Assembly (NCBI GenBank): GCA_045612485.1
Contig: JAZKZE010000087.1
Location: forward strand, 1-30,370
Source of the DNA: RGIG5327 sp045612485
Lineage (GTDB): Bacteria > Verrucomicrobiota > Lentisphaeria > Victivallales > UBA1829
Length of the DNA stretch: 30,370 bases
Direction: 5' to 3'
Made by a program: the position numbers and the translations under genes. The notes under the pieces were generated by a model. It saw nothing but the letters and a program-made list of their open reading frames with translations, did not search any database and was not told the origin of the DNA. Below are positions 15,028 through 22,551 of this stretch, one piece after another; the first letter of the stretch is position 1; each line of letters begins with the position of its first letter.

Positions 15028-17388
15028 ATGTTGAAGATTTATGTACCTGAGAAAAAAGGCATCTTCAAGATCGTTTCTGAAGAATTTGTTTCTTTCTATT
15101 CCCGTATGACCGGGGAGAAGCCCCAGATCGTTACAAAGGTTGCGGAAAAAGGGGATATGGTGGTTATCGGTTCCGATACGGTCAACGCCTATACCCACTC
15201 AAAGATCATTGATAAAGTCATCCCCCAGTTTTCCATTGTGACCGGCAGGGATGATTATCAGATCGTTTCTGCAAAAGATAACGGCAGGACACTTCTTTTC
15301 CTTGCCGGCGGAAGAGACCGGGCACTTCTTTATGCGTTGTATCATTTTTTTGAATTGCAGGGATGCAGATATTTCTGGGATGGCGACATTATCCCGGAAA
15401 AGAAAAACATAAAACTTGACGGCTATAATATCAAAGAATCTCCCCGTTTCCAGTATCGCGGATTGCGGTATTTTGCCCACAGAAGTCTGAAAAGATTTCA
15501 GGCGGAACACTGGGATATCGACGATTGGAAAAAAGAGCTGGACTGGTGCCTTAAAAAGCGTTTCAATCTTTTTATGCTGCGTATCGGGCTGGACGATATT
15601 TTCCAGAAAGCCTTCCCGGATGTGGTGAAGTACCCCAAATGGCATGTGCCTGAATCCACAGAACGCTCCTATGATGACCGTGACCTTTTCTGGAGTCTGG
15701 AATACCGGGGCAAATTGCGGAAAATGGTACTGGAATATGCCAGGGAAAGAGATCTCATGCACCCGGAAGATGTGGGGACAATGACCCACTGGTACAGTCG
15801 TACCCCTCATGATTTCCTCAATCATTTCAATCCGGATTTCATGCCCCAGGCGACAGCCGGATACAGTCAAAAGACCGGGCTTGTCTGGGACATCCGTCAG
15901 GATCATAATCTGGATAACTATTTCAAACTTACCGAAGCACATATTGAAAATTACGGTTCACCGGAGTTGTTCCATACTATCGGACTGGCGGAACGCCGCT
16001 GTTATGCGGAGCGTGATGCCAATCACCAGATGAAATTATATACCTACCGCAGGATCATTCATAAACTCCGCGGCAAATACCCCCATGCACCGCTGCTTAT
16101 CGCCAGCTGGGATTTCTGTATGTACTGGAAACCGGAAGAGATCCATGAGTTTCTTCAGGAACTTGATCCGACCAATACCATCATTCTGGATTACACTTCT
16201 GAAACGGATAATGAGGAAAATAACTTTACAAACTGGAACATGGTTGGTAAATTCCCCTGGATCTTCGGACTTTTCCACGCTTTTGAACCCAATACCGATA
16301 TCCGCGGATTCTACGATATAACGGAACGCCGGTTGAAAGTGGCAAGAAACGATGAAATGTGTAAAGGTATGGTCGTCTGGCCGGAATGTTCCCACACTGA
16401 TACCCTTATGCTGGAATATCTGGGGGCAAACTCCTGGAATCCTGAAGACAGCAACTTGAAAATCGCCTCCTTTATTGAAAAATTTGTTTCCGACCGCTAT
16501 CCGGAAAACACTGCTCTCATGCGGAAGATCTGGCAGAAATTCCTGCCGGTATTGAAAATGCGCGGGTTTATCGGCCCCAGACAGGATAATGGTACATTGA
16601 TGTGGGAAAATCCCTTTGGAATTTATGACGGACTTCATGCCGGTAAATTCGGTACCCCCAATTCCCAGACACTTTTTCATCATGAAAAATTCATCAATAC
16701 CTTTGCCGGGGAAGTTAAAGAGATCCCTGCCATATTGCGTATGATCGGGAAATTGGATTACAGCAAAGCGGATCCTTTTACCAGAAGGGATATGATCGAC
16801 CTTCTCCGTTCCAGTATCGGAAGATGTATGCACTATGCTCTTTATCAGCTTACAACCTCTTTTGATTCCTGGCGGAAAGGGGCGGAGAATGAGGAAAATA
16901 TAAAAGAGATCATTGCTGTCCTTGACAGAAGTTATATCATTCTTGCCGATATTCTTGCTGCTCATGAAGATTACTCCATGTATGATACCCTTAATGAAAT
17001 GCAGGCCAAACATGAGTGCAATCCCAACTTTGAATACACTCTCAAGGGCAATGCGGAAAATGGGTACTGCCGTGCGTATATCCATGAATTGACAAAAAGT
17101 GTGTATCAGGAAGAATTCCGGCTTCTTGCCGATATCCATCTGACTGCATTGAAGAAAAAGGATAAAAACAACTTTGATGCAACAAGTGATGTATATAAGA
17201 AACAGGCACAGAAGATCCGGGATAAATTCTATAAGACACCCCTTGCCAAAATGAAAGCCGATCATGGAAAAGCCGCCAGGGCACTGGCAAAAAATATCAA
17301 AGAATATGCTGATATGTGGGAAAAACACATTTCCGGTAAAACCGACAGGAAAGACGTGGATATCTTTTTACGGACTGCCGGACTTTAA
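15028..17388 (+). CDS. GH89-like alpha-N-acetylglucosaminidase family protein
   Basis: The 786-residue protein has the layout of GH89/GH67-type enzymes. An N-terminal alpha/beta domain (about 1-125; IGSDTVNAY, LLFLAGGRDRALLYALYHFFELQGCRYF) leads to a TIM barrel starting at SPRFQYRGLRYFAHRS (138-153), with WDIDDWKKELDWCLKKRFNLFMLRI (162-186) resembling the GH89 W-x-x-E-I-D-W-M-A-L-x-G-x-N segment. E322 (GLAERRCYAE) and E392 (ILDYTSE) are candidate acid/base and nucleophile, the latter fitting the GH89 LDL-x-SE block. A helical C-terminal region (about 500-786) follows. GH89 enzymes remove terminal alpha-linked GlcNAc from heparan sulfate or mucin. No signal peptide is visible, so it should act inside the cell. 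The family call rests on motif resemblance and is moderate. Confidence 0.62.
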   Translation: MLKIYVPEKKGIFKIVSEEFVSFYSRMTGEKPQIVTKVAEKGDMVVIGSDTVNAYTHSKIIDKVIPQFSIVTGRDDYQIVSAKDNGRTLLFLAGGRDRALLYALYHFFELQGCRYFWDGDIIPEKKNIKLDGYNIKESPRFQYRGLRYFAHRSLKRFQAEHWDIDDWKKELDWCLKKRFNLFMLRIGLDDIFQKAFPDVVKYPKWHVPESTERSYDDRDLFWSLEYRGKLRKMVLEYARERDLMHPEDVGTMTHWYSRTPHDFLNHFNPDFMPQATAGYSQKTGLVWDIRQDHNLDNYFKLTEAHIENYGSPELFHTIGLAERRCYAERDANHQMKLYTYRRIIHKLRGKYPHAPLLIASWDFCMYWKPEEIHEFLQELDPTNTIILDYTSETDNEENNFTNWNMVGKFPWIFGLFHAFEPNTDIRGFYDITERRLKVARNDEMCKGMVVWPECSHTDTLMLEYLGANSWNPEDSNLKIASFIEKFVSDRYPENTALMRKIWQKFLPVLKMRGFIGPRQDNGTLMWENPFGIYDGLHAGKFGTPNSQTLFHHEKFINTFAGEVKEIPAILRMIGKLDYSKADPFTRRDMIDLLRSSIGRCMHYALYQLTTSFDSWRKGAENEENIKEIIAVLDRSYIILADILAAHEDYSMYDTLNEMQAKHECNPNFEYTLKGNAENGYCRAYIHELTKSVYQEEFRLLADIHLTALKKKDKNNFDATSDVYKKQAQKIRDKFYKTPLAKMKADHGKAARALAKNIKEYADMWEKHISGKTDRKDVDIFLRTAGL

Positions 17389-17402
17389 GAAAGGAAAGAA
17401 AA

Positions 17403-18161
17403 ATGACAAAGATCAACGATCACGGCTATGTGGCTAATGCTTATAAAAACATTTGCGAAGTTGTGGAAAAACAGAATGATAATATCCGCAAGGCGGCAGA
17501 AATGATGGCAGATGCCATTGCCAATGATAAACTCATCAATGTTTATGCCGGCGGCGGTCATACCACTCTTGCCATGGGGGAAATGTTCTTCCGGGCAGGT
17601 GGTTTGGCAAATATCAATCCTCTCATGGAAACGGCTTTATCCGTATTCAACCAGGCTCTCAAATATCTGGAACTGGAAAGAACGGTCAATTTCGGTTCTT
17701 CCATTATCAAATATTATGACATACAGAAGGATGATCTTGTGCTTATTTTCCACAATATCGGGATCAATCCTGCTACCATTGATGCTGCTATGGAGATCAA
17801 AAAACGGGGTGGGAAGATTATTGCTGTGGCAAGCAGTTACTGGCAGAACGATATGCCTGCCGACCATTTCATCCGTCATCCCTCCGGAAAAAATCTTTTT
17901 GATTTTGCCGATGTTTGTATTGATGACTACAACCCTGTAGGCGATGCCATTGTAAATGTTCCCGGACTGGATACCCCCATAGCTCCGGTCTCCAATCTTG
18001 TGGACTTTACCATTGCCCACCTTCTGGAGATCGAAACGGTGAATATCTGTATAGAAAGAGGGATCGTCCCCCCGGTCTGGAACAGTGCCAACACCCCCGG
18101 AGGCGATGAGAAAAATGCGGCCTATCTTGCAAAATATAAAGGCAGGATCAAATCTCTGTAA
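17403..18161 (+). CDS. SIS-domain sugar isomerase-like protein (UPF0309 type)
   Basis: This 252-residue protein belongs to the SIS (phosphosugar isomerase/binding) fold. It matches the UPF0309 pattern: an N-terminal helix, YAGGGHTTLAMGEMFFRAGGLANINP (48-73), KKRGGKIIAVAS (133-144), IRHPSGKNLFDFADVCIDDYNPVGDA (157-182), and PPVWNSANTPGGDEKN (223-238) near the end. UPF0309 proteins are cytoplasmic and bind or isomerise phosphosugars, but no member has a firmly assigned substrate that I know of. The usual SGxN phosphate loop reads NIGINP (118-123). It starts 14 nt after the GH89-like gene with AAGAAAGG upstream. By context it could act on an N-acetylated hexosamine phosphate. Confidence 0.85.
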   Translation: MTKINDHGYVANAYKNICEVVEKQNDNIRKAAEMMADAIANDKLINVYAGGGHTTLAMGEMFFRAGGLANINPLMETALSVFNQALKYLELERTVNFGSSIIKYYDIQKDDLVLIFHNIGINPATIDAAMEIKKRGGKIIAVASSYWQNDMPADHFIRHPSGKNLFDFADVCIDDYNPVGDAIVNVPGLDTPIAPVSNLVDFTIAHLLEIETVNICIERGIVPPVWNSANTPGGDEKNAAYLAKYKGRIKSL

Positions 18162-18174
18162 GAGGGGACAGAAA

Positions 18175-19032
18175 ATGGATAAGGTATGTATAAAATATGT
18201 TCCGGCAAAGCATTATGCGGAAGAGCTGTACAGTGTGATGCTGGGATGTTTTCCGGATTTCTGGACGCCGCGTTTTGCTGATGGCAATTACGCTTTTCCC
18301 TATGATGTGAAGATGTTTCTTCTCACTGTTGACGGGAAAAAGGCGGGGCAGACAGGGTATCATCCTTATTCTTTTCTGTTTGGTGATACGCTCCGGACAA
18401 CCGGCGGGATCTGCGATGTGGGAGTTCTGCCGGAATTCCGGGGCAAGGGGTATTCAAAAATCCTTTTGGAATTTTTATGCGGAAAGATCATAAAAAAATA
18501 TGATCCCCTTTTCATCCCTCTTTATACGGATAAACCGCCTGTTTATACAAAAATGGGCTTTGAAGTATATTATTCCAATCAGGACAAAAAGGCAACAGGA
18601 AAACAAATATTTGCGGATAAAGAAAAATTCCGTTTTTCCCCCTCTTCCCTTCCTATGGCAAAACTTGCAAAAAAATCTTTGGGAAAGTGTACGGAAGAGG
18701 AGTTGAAAAAGTTGAAGATCCGCTTCCTGTATGATAACAGCTCTTCTTTTCCGGGAAAATGTGCAAGAAGCAATGAAGTATGGGATGAATTGTTCCGTGA
18801 TCCGGATTCGGAATGGATCTTGAAAGAAGAGGAATATTTCTTTTTCCGGAAAGGGGAATTGCTGGAAAATTATTCAGCTTCCGTAGTAACACCCCCTCCC
18901 CTTCACGGCGGACATGACGGGAATATGGTCATGTTGAAGATCTGCCGCAAAGCAAAAGACAGACAGGAAAAACTTTTATTGGAAAAAATTGGAAACAGGG
19001 AATTTATCTTCCCCCTTTCCGATGTATTTTAA
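18175..19032 (+). CDS. GNAT family N-acetyltransferase
   Basis: The 285-residue protein has a GNAT core in its first half: ICDVGVLPEFRGKGYSKILLEFL (79-101) is motif A with the acetyl-CoA pyrophosphate loop RGKGYS (89-94), and PLYTDKPPVYTKMGFEVYY is the motif B region. The second half (about 150-285) is an unassigned extension. The start at 18175 is set by the GAGGGG ribosome-binding site 5-12 nt upstream; a frame open from 18085 overlaps the previous gene and is rejected. It lies 13 nt after the SIS gene in the same operon. It may acetylate an amino sugar released by the glycosidases, an inference from context only. Confidence 0.82.
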   Translation: MDKVCIKYVPAKHYAEELYSVMLGCFPDFWTPRFADGNYAFPYDVKMFLLTVDGKKAGQTGYHPYSFLFGDTLRTTGGICDVGVLPEFRGKGYSKILLEFLCGKIIKKYDPLFIPLYTDKPPVYTKMGFEVYYSNQDKKATGKQIFADKEKFRFSPSSLPMAKLAKKSLGKCTEEELKKLKIRFLYDNSSSFPGKCARSNEVWDELFRDPDSEWILKEEEYFFFRKGELLENYSASVVTPPPLHGGHDGNMVMLKICRKAKDRQEKLLLEKIGNREFIFPLSDVF

Positions 19033-19070
19033 GAAAACAGCAAATGCAGATTTACTGCAAGGAGGTTTTT

Positions 19071-19814
19071 ATGGATTTAACAAAGATGAATGCAGCTCTT
19101 CAGGAACTGCGTTCAAAGTATGCCGTCGCCAATAATGGCGAGATCATTGCCGCCCCCTGCGGCGATATGGGTGCAGGAGCCATTCTCAAGTGCTGCTGCG
19201 GAAAAAGTATTCCTTTGCTCCCCTGGAGAAAAGAAAGAAGATTTTTTGAACTGAAAAATCTGGTGGATACCAATACTCTGGAAGATGTTTCCACGCTCCG
19301 TTTTGCCTGGATCTCTTCTGAAAAGACCCTTCCCCAGCTTCTTTACCGTGAACTGGATCTTTGTGAATATATCGGGGAATCCCCCATCGTATCCATTTTC
19401 GCCACACTCGGCGGAGATAAGACAGCCAACGCCATTGTGAAACTTGCCGATACAAAGAGCTGCAGTGTGGAATGTTCCGCAGGGCTTCCCAAAGGTGCGG
19501 AAGAAATCGACAAACATGAGATCATTGCCAGACGGGGGATAGGCTGCGACAGAGTCGTGGACAGTCAGATCCCCATGTCTTCCATTTATGAATTTACCCA
19601 GGAAGGGGAAAAACGCTTTACCGATGTGGATACAGAACTTTACGGTTTTTCCACAGAAGAAATCTGGCTCATCCGTGCGGCTTTTGAAGTTCTTTCCAAA
19701 CCGGAACTTGCGGATATCTGGATCAAAGCGGATGCATCCATCCGTAAGAAAGTTGCCGCAGCATTGGAAACAGAAAAGAACGGGGCGGTTGCCCTTTTCG
19801 GTAAGGAGGATTGA
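19071..19814 (+). CDS. Protein of unknown function in the glycosidase operon
   Basis: I do not recognise this 247-residue protein. It opens with MDLTKMNAALQELRSKY and has an AAPCGDMGAGAILKCCCGK segment (28-45) with three consecutive Cys (41-43). A Rossmann-like middle stretch runs SPIVSIFATLGGDKTANAIVKLAD (104-127). RRGIGCDRVVDSQIPMSSIYEFTQ (154-177) looks like a ligand-binding loop and strand of the Gfo/Idh neighbourhood type. The start is fixed by AAGGAGG just before the ATG at 19071; an ATG at 19044 is less likely. The next gene, a Gfo/Idh oxidoreductase, follows after 3 nt, so the two products may work together, perhaps as an oxidoreductase pair. Confidence 0.8.
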   Translation: MDLTKMNAALQELRSKYAVANNGEIIAAPCGDMGAGAILKCCCGKSIPLLPWRKERRFFELKNLVDTNTLEDVSTLRFAWISSEKTLPQLLYRELDLCEYIGESPIVSIFATLGGDKTANAIVKLADTKSCSVECSAGLPKGAEEIDKHEIIARRGIGCDRVVDSQIPMSSIYEFTQEGEKRFTDVDTELYGFSTEEIWLIRAAFEVLSKPELADIWIKADASIRKKVAAALETEKNGAVALFGKED

Positions 19815-19817
19815 AAG

Positions 19818-20894
19818 ATGAAACCTGTAAAGATCGCTATGATGTCCCTTACCCACGGACATACCCGTAAATATTATCAGACATTGCGTGAAAACTCCAA
19901 ATTGGACTGGGTAGCCTCCTGTGCGGAAGATCAGAGAGCCAAAGAGGTTTATGAACTTTATAAAAATGGAGTTCCCTGCTATCTTTCTGTGGATGAGATG
20001 TTTGAAAAACATCCTGATATCGAAGCCGTCGTCCTTGCCTCTGCCAATGATAAACATCTGGAACAGGTGAAAGACTGTGCCAGACGGGGTGTCCATGTGC
20101 TTTCCATGAAGATCCCCACCTTTGACCCCAAAGAATATGATGAAATGGTGGAAGAAGTGGAAAAAGCCGGGATCGTCTGTCAGGTGGAACTGGAAATGCA
20201 CTATAATCCTGTGGTAAAAAGATTGCAGGAGATCATTGAAAGCGGTAAACTTGGTAAGATCCTTTCTGTTCAGGCTACCAATATCACCCTTTCCCCGGTA
20301 TGGGCATTCCCCTGGCAGGGAAGTCCGGAGGCAAGTTATGGTAAACGCGTCCCCCTGCGTGACGGAGATAACCGTTTCCGCGGCGGTGCACTCTGTGACC
20401 ACCCCCATATCTTTGACCTTATCCGCTGGCTCACCAAAAGCGAATTTGATTTCGTGTATTCGGAAGTAGCTCCCAACATCCGTCCGGATCTTGAAGTGGA
20501 GGATATGATTTTAGCCAATGGCAAGATGAAAAACGGTACAGCTTTCCTCTTTGACCCCTCCTGGTCCAGAATGGAAGAAAGACTTCCTGTTCCGGGTCCC
20601 GGCTGGGAAGTATTCCCCAAACGTATGGAAGTAAATGTGACCATTACCGGGGAAAAAGGTGTTGTTGCCTGTGACTGCTTCGGTCCCAATGTATATCACA
20701 ACGGTGCCCCCAATGACCGTTTCACCGTCCAGTACACCTATTTTGATGAGTGGATCGGACTTATTGACGAGTTCGTTGCCTGTATCAGGGAACACAAAGA
20801 ACCCAAGATCAATTTGAGATGGCACCGCGGCACCATTGATGCCATGAATGCCTGTTATACAAGTGTTCAGACCAAAGCACCTGCCAAAGTCTGA
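19818..20894 (+). CDS. Gfo/Idh/MocA family oxidoreductase
   Basis: This 358-residue protein has the two-domain Gfo/Idh/MocA layout: an N-terminal NAD(P)-binding Rossmann domain (1-125) and a C-terminal substrate domain (126-350) containing GGALCDHPHIFDLIRWL (189-205), where H197 and D200 fit the catalytic pair. Two motifs are unusual. The glycine-rich loop reads SLTHGHT (10-16) rather than GxGxxG, and the EKP motif reads SMKIP (96-100), keeping the Lys. Family members oxidise or reduce sugars, inositols and sugar derivatives, or run redox-neutral glycosidase reactions (GH109 and GH179 types). AAGGAGG precedes the ATG. It is the last gene before the operon terminator. Confidence 0.88.
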   Translation: MKPVKIAMMSLTHGHTRKYYQTLRENSKLDWVASCAEDQRAKEVYELYKNGVPCYLSVDEMFEKHPDIEAVVLASANDKHLEQVKDCARRGVHVLSMKIPTFDPKEYDEMVEEVEKAGIVCQVELEMHYNPVVKRLQEIIESGKLGKILSVQATNITLSPVWAFPWQGSPEASYGKRVPLRDGDNRFRGGALCDHPHIFDLIRWLTKSEFDFVYSEVAPNIRPDLEVEDMILANGKMKNGTAFLFDPSWSRMEERLPVPGPGWEVFPKRMEVNVTITGEKGVVACDCFGPNVYHNGAPNDRFTVQYTYFDEWIGLIDEFVACIREHKEPKINLRWHRGTIDAMNACYTSVQTKAPAKV

Positions 20895-20905
20895 TAAACT
20901 TTTTC

Positions 20906-20940
20906 CGGGGGGATAAAACTTATCCCCCTGATTTTTTATT
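20906..20940 (+). terminator. Intrinsic terminator after the Gfo/Idh gene
   Basis: GGGGGATAA (20908-20916) and TTATCCCCC (20920-20928) form a 9-bp stem with an AAC loop, extendable by two pairs. A run of six T follows at 20932-20937. It would end, or attenuate, the operon before the GH20-like gene. Confidence 0.85.
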
Positions 20941-20955
20941 TCAGGAGAATACATT

Positions 20956-22470
20956 ATGGATGAAAAAGAACGTATTACCATATTGAAAAACCTTATTCCC
21001 GTTCCCCGGGAAATTTCTTTTGATGATAAGGAAGATTATATCCTTGAAGAAAATTCTCCGGTTCTTCTTACCTATGGCGGAAAAAAGGAAGAAGTGAAAA
21101 TTGCAGAACAGATGATTTTTGACGCCTTTGATGCTTTCTGGAAAAGAACGCCGGATCTTACAGGCAAAAGCGGAAAAAAAGGTATGCCTTCAGGTGAAGG
21201 ATATAATATTGAAGTAAAACAGGATCTTTTGAGCATAAAAGTTTCCACGCTTACCGGTTTGCAGAATGCCATGAAAACTTTGCGTCAGCTTGCGGAACCT
21301 GTACGCAATAAAGCAAGAACGGAAGATTTTTTCCTTGTTTCCTGTTCTATAAAAGATTCTCCAGTATTTACCTTCCGGGGGATCCATCTCTGTATTTTCC
21401 CGGAAACACCCTTATATGAAATCGAAAAAAAGATACGGCTTGCCGCTTATCATAAATTCAATTATGCGGTCATTGAAGTATGGGGGCATTTCCCCTTTGT
21501 CAGTCATCCGGAAATGTGCTGGAAAGACCGGAAGCTGGATCTTGGAGAACTCAAACGCCTTGTGCGTCTGGGAAAAGAACTGGGAATAACCTTGTGTCCC
21601 CAGTTCAATCTTCTGGGTCACGCTGCTGCGGCAAGAGGCGGAACAGGCAAACACGCCTTTCTGGACTTTGCTCCGGAATTGCAGGTTCTTTTTGAACCCG
21701 GAGGCTGGACATGGTGTCTTACCAATCCCTATACCAGACAGGTTCTGGCGGATATTGTTTCCGAATTGCTGGAATTTTTTGATTATCCCCCATATTTTCA
21801 TATCGGATGTGATGAATCTCTGGACTTTGCAAGTTGCAAGACCTGCCGGAAAAGCAATAAGGAAAAACTGCTCCTTGACCATATCACCTTCTTTAATGAT
21901 CTGATCAAATCCAAAGGAGCCCGTACCCTCATGTGGCACGATATGCTTCTTATCGGCGGAAAGGGTACTGCCTATGAAGGATATTATGCTTTCGGTTCGG
22001 AAAGTGACGGCTTGAAGAATCTTTACAAGAAACTGCCCAAGGACATCATTATTGCCGACTGGCAGTATGGTTACCCCAAAAAAACGGACAGTTCTGAAGA
22101 ACCCACCTGGCCCACAAGCAAAGCATTCAAGGCCGTGGGGTTGGATGTGCTTTTCTGCCCCTGGCTGAACACAGACGGGATCATTTCCCAGGCGAAAATG
22201 GCAAAGGAACGCTCTTTTATGGGTATATTGGAAACAACCTGGCACATGAGTCAGACTTATCCCCAGTATTATGCGGAATTCACCGTTGCCGCCAACGGCG
22301 GATGGCGGGGGGATAAAGATATTGATCTTCCCATTACCTTCTGGGGAAGCAGTTATTCCATAGCCACACACCGCCACTTGCGGGAAGTGTGTCAGGATAT
22401 GGGAATAACGGAATATGAAAAGACCGGTTTTTCAGAGCATCAGGTTCTCCCCGATGCCATGCTGCACTGA
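20956..22470 (+). CDS. GH20-like beta-N-acetylhexosaminidase
   Basis: This 504-residue protein has a GH20-type N-terminal alpha/beta domain (about 10-135), then the TIM barrel starting at FTFRGIHL (138-145). KFNYAVIEVWGHFPF (167-181) is the strand-2 block. PYFHIGCDESLD (279-290) carries the catalytic Asp-Glu pair (D286, E287), where GH20 enzymes read HIGGDE or HIGMDE. CKTCRKS (294-300) just after it forms a CxxC pair like that of the neighbouring TIM-barrel protein. WHDMLL and the late FTVAANGGWRG complete the barrel. GH20 enzymes use substrate-assisted catalysis on terminal beta-linked GlcNAc or GalNAc. No signal peptide is seen, so the enzyme is likely intracellular. AGGAG precedes the ATG. 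It sits behind the operon terminator, so its level may depend on read-through. Confidence 0.82.
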   Translation: MDEKERITILKNLIPVPREISFDDKEDYILEENSPVLLTYGGKKEEVKIAEQMIFDAFDAFWKRTPDLTGKSGKKGMPSGEGYNIEVKQDLLSIKVSTLTGLQNAMKTLRQLAEPVRNKARTEDFFLVSCSIKDSPVFTFRGIHLCIFPETPLYEIEKKIRLAAYHKFNYAVIEVWGHFPFVSHPEMCWKDRKLDLGELKRLVRLGKELGITLCPQFNLLGHAAAARGGTGKHAFLDFAPELQVLFEPGGWTWCLTNPYTRQVLADIVSELLEFFDYPPYFHIGCDESLDFASCKTCRKSNKEKLLLDHITFFNDLIKSKGARTLMWHDMLLIGGKGTAYEGYYAFGSESDGLKNLYKKLPKDIIIADWQYGYPKKTDSSEEPTWPTSKAFKAVGLDVLFCPWLNTDGIISQAKMAKERSFMGILETTWHMSQTYPQYYAEFTVAANGGWRGDKDIDLPITFWGSSYSIATHRHLREVCQDMGITEYEKTGFSEHQVLPDAMLH

Positions 22471-22490
22471 TAAACTGTCCTGTATAATAT

Positions 22491-22536
22491 AAAAACCCTC
22501 CGGGAATATTCAAAACGTTCCCGGAGGGTTTCTTTT
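22491..22536. terminator. Strong two-way terminator between convergent genes
   Basis: A perfect 14-bp stem (22493-22506 with 22518-22531, core ACCCTCCGGGAA) encloses an 11-nt loop. A T-rich tract follows on the plus strand and a run of T (five A on the plus strand) follows on the minus strand. It separates the GH20-like gene from the convergent secreted protein gene. Confidence 0.92.
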
Positions 22537-22551
22537 ATGGATGTATTTCTA

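Noticed and set aside
13849..15198. 449-codon minus-strand open frame antisense to the TIM-barrel gene
   Set aside because: It has no ribosome-binding site or recognisable domain and mirrors a real gene with barrel motifs and a good start; long antisense frames are common here because of codon bias.
16036..17328. 430-codon minus-strand open frame inside the GH89-like gene
   Set aside because: It has no motif, no start signal, and is a shadow of a real gene.
18085..18174. N-terminal extension of the GNAT gene into the SIS gene
   Set aside because: It would overlap the end of the SIS gene, while the ATG at 18175 has a GAGGGG ribosome-binding site at the right distance.
19113..20408. 431-codon minus-strand open frame antisense to the unknown protein and Gfo/Idh gene
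   Set aside because: Its composition is rich in His, Phe and Ile with no motif, and the plus-strand genes have strong ribosome-binding sites.
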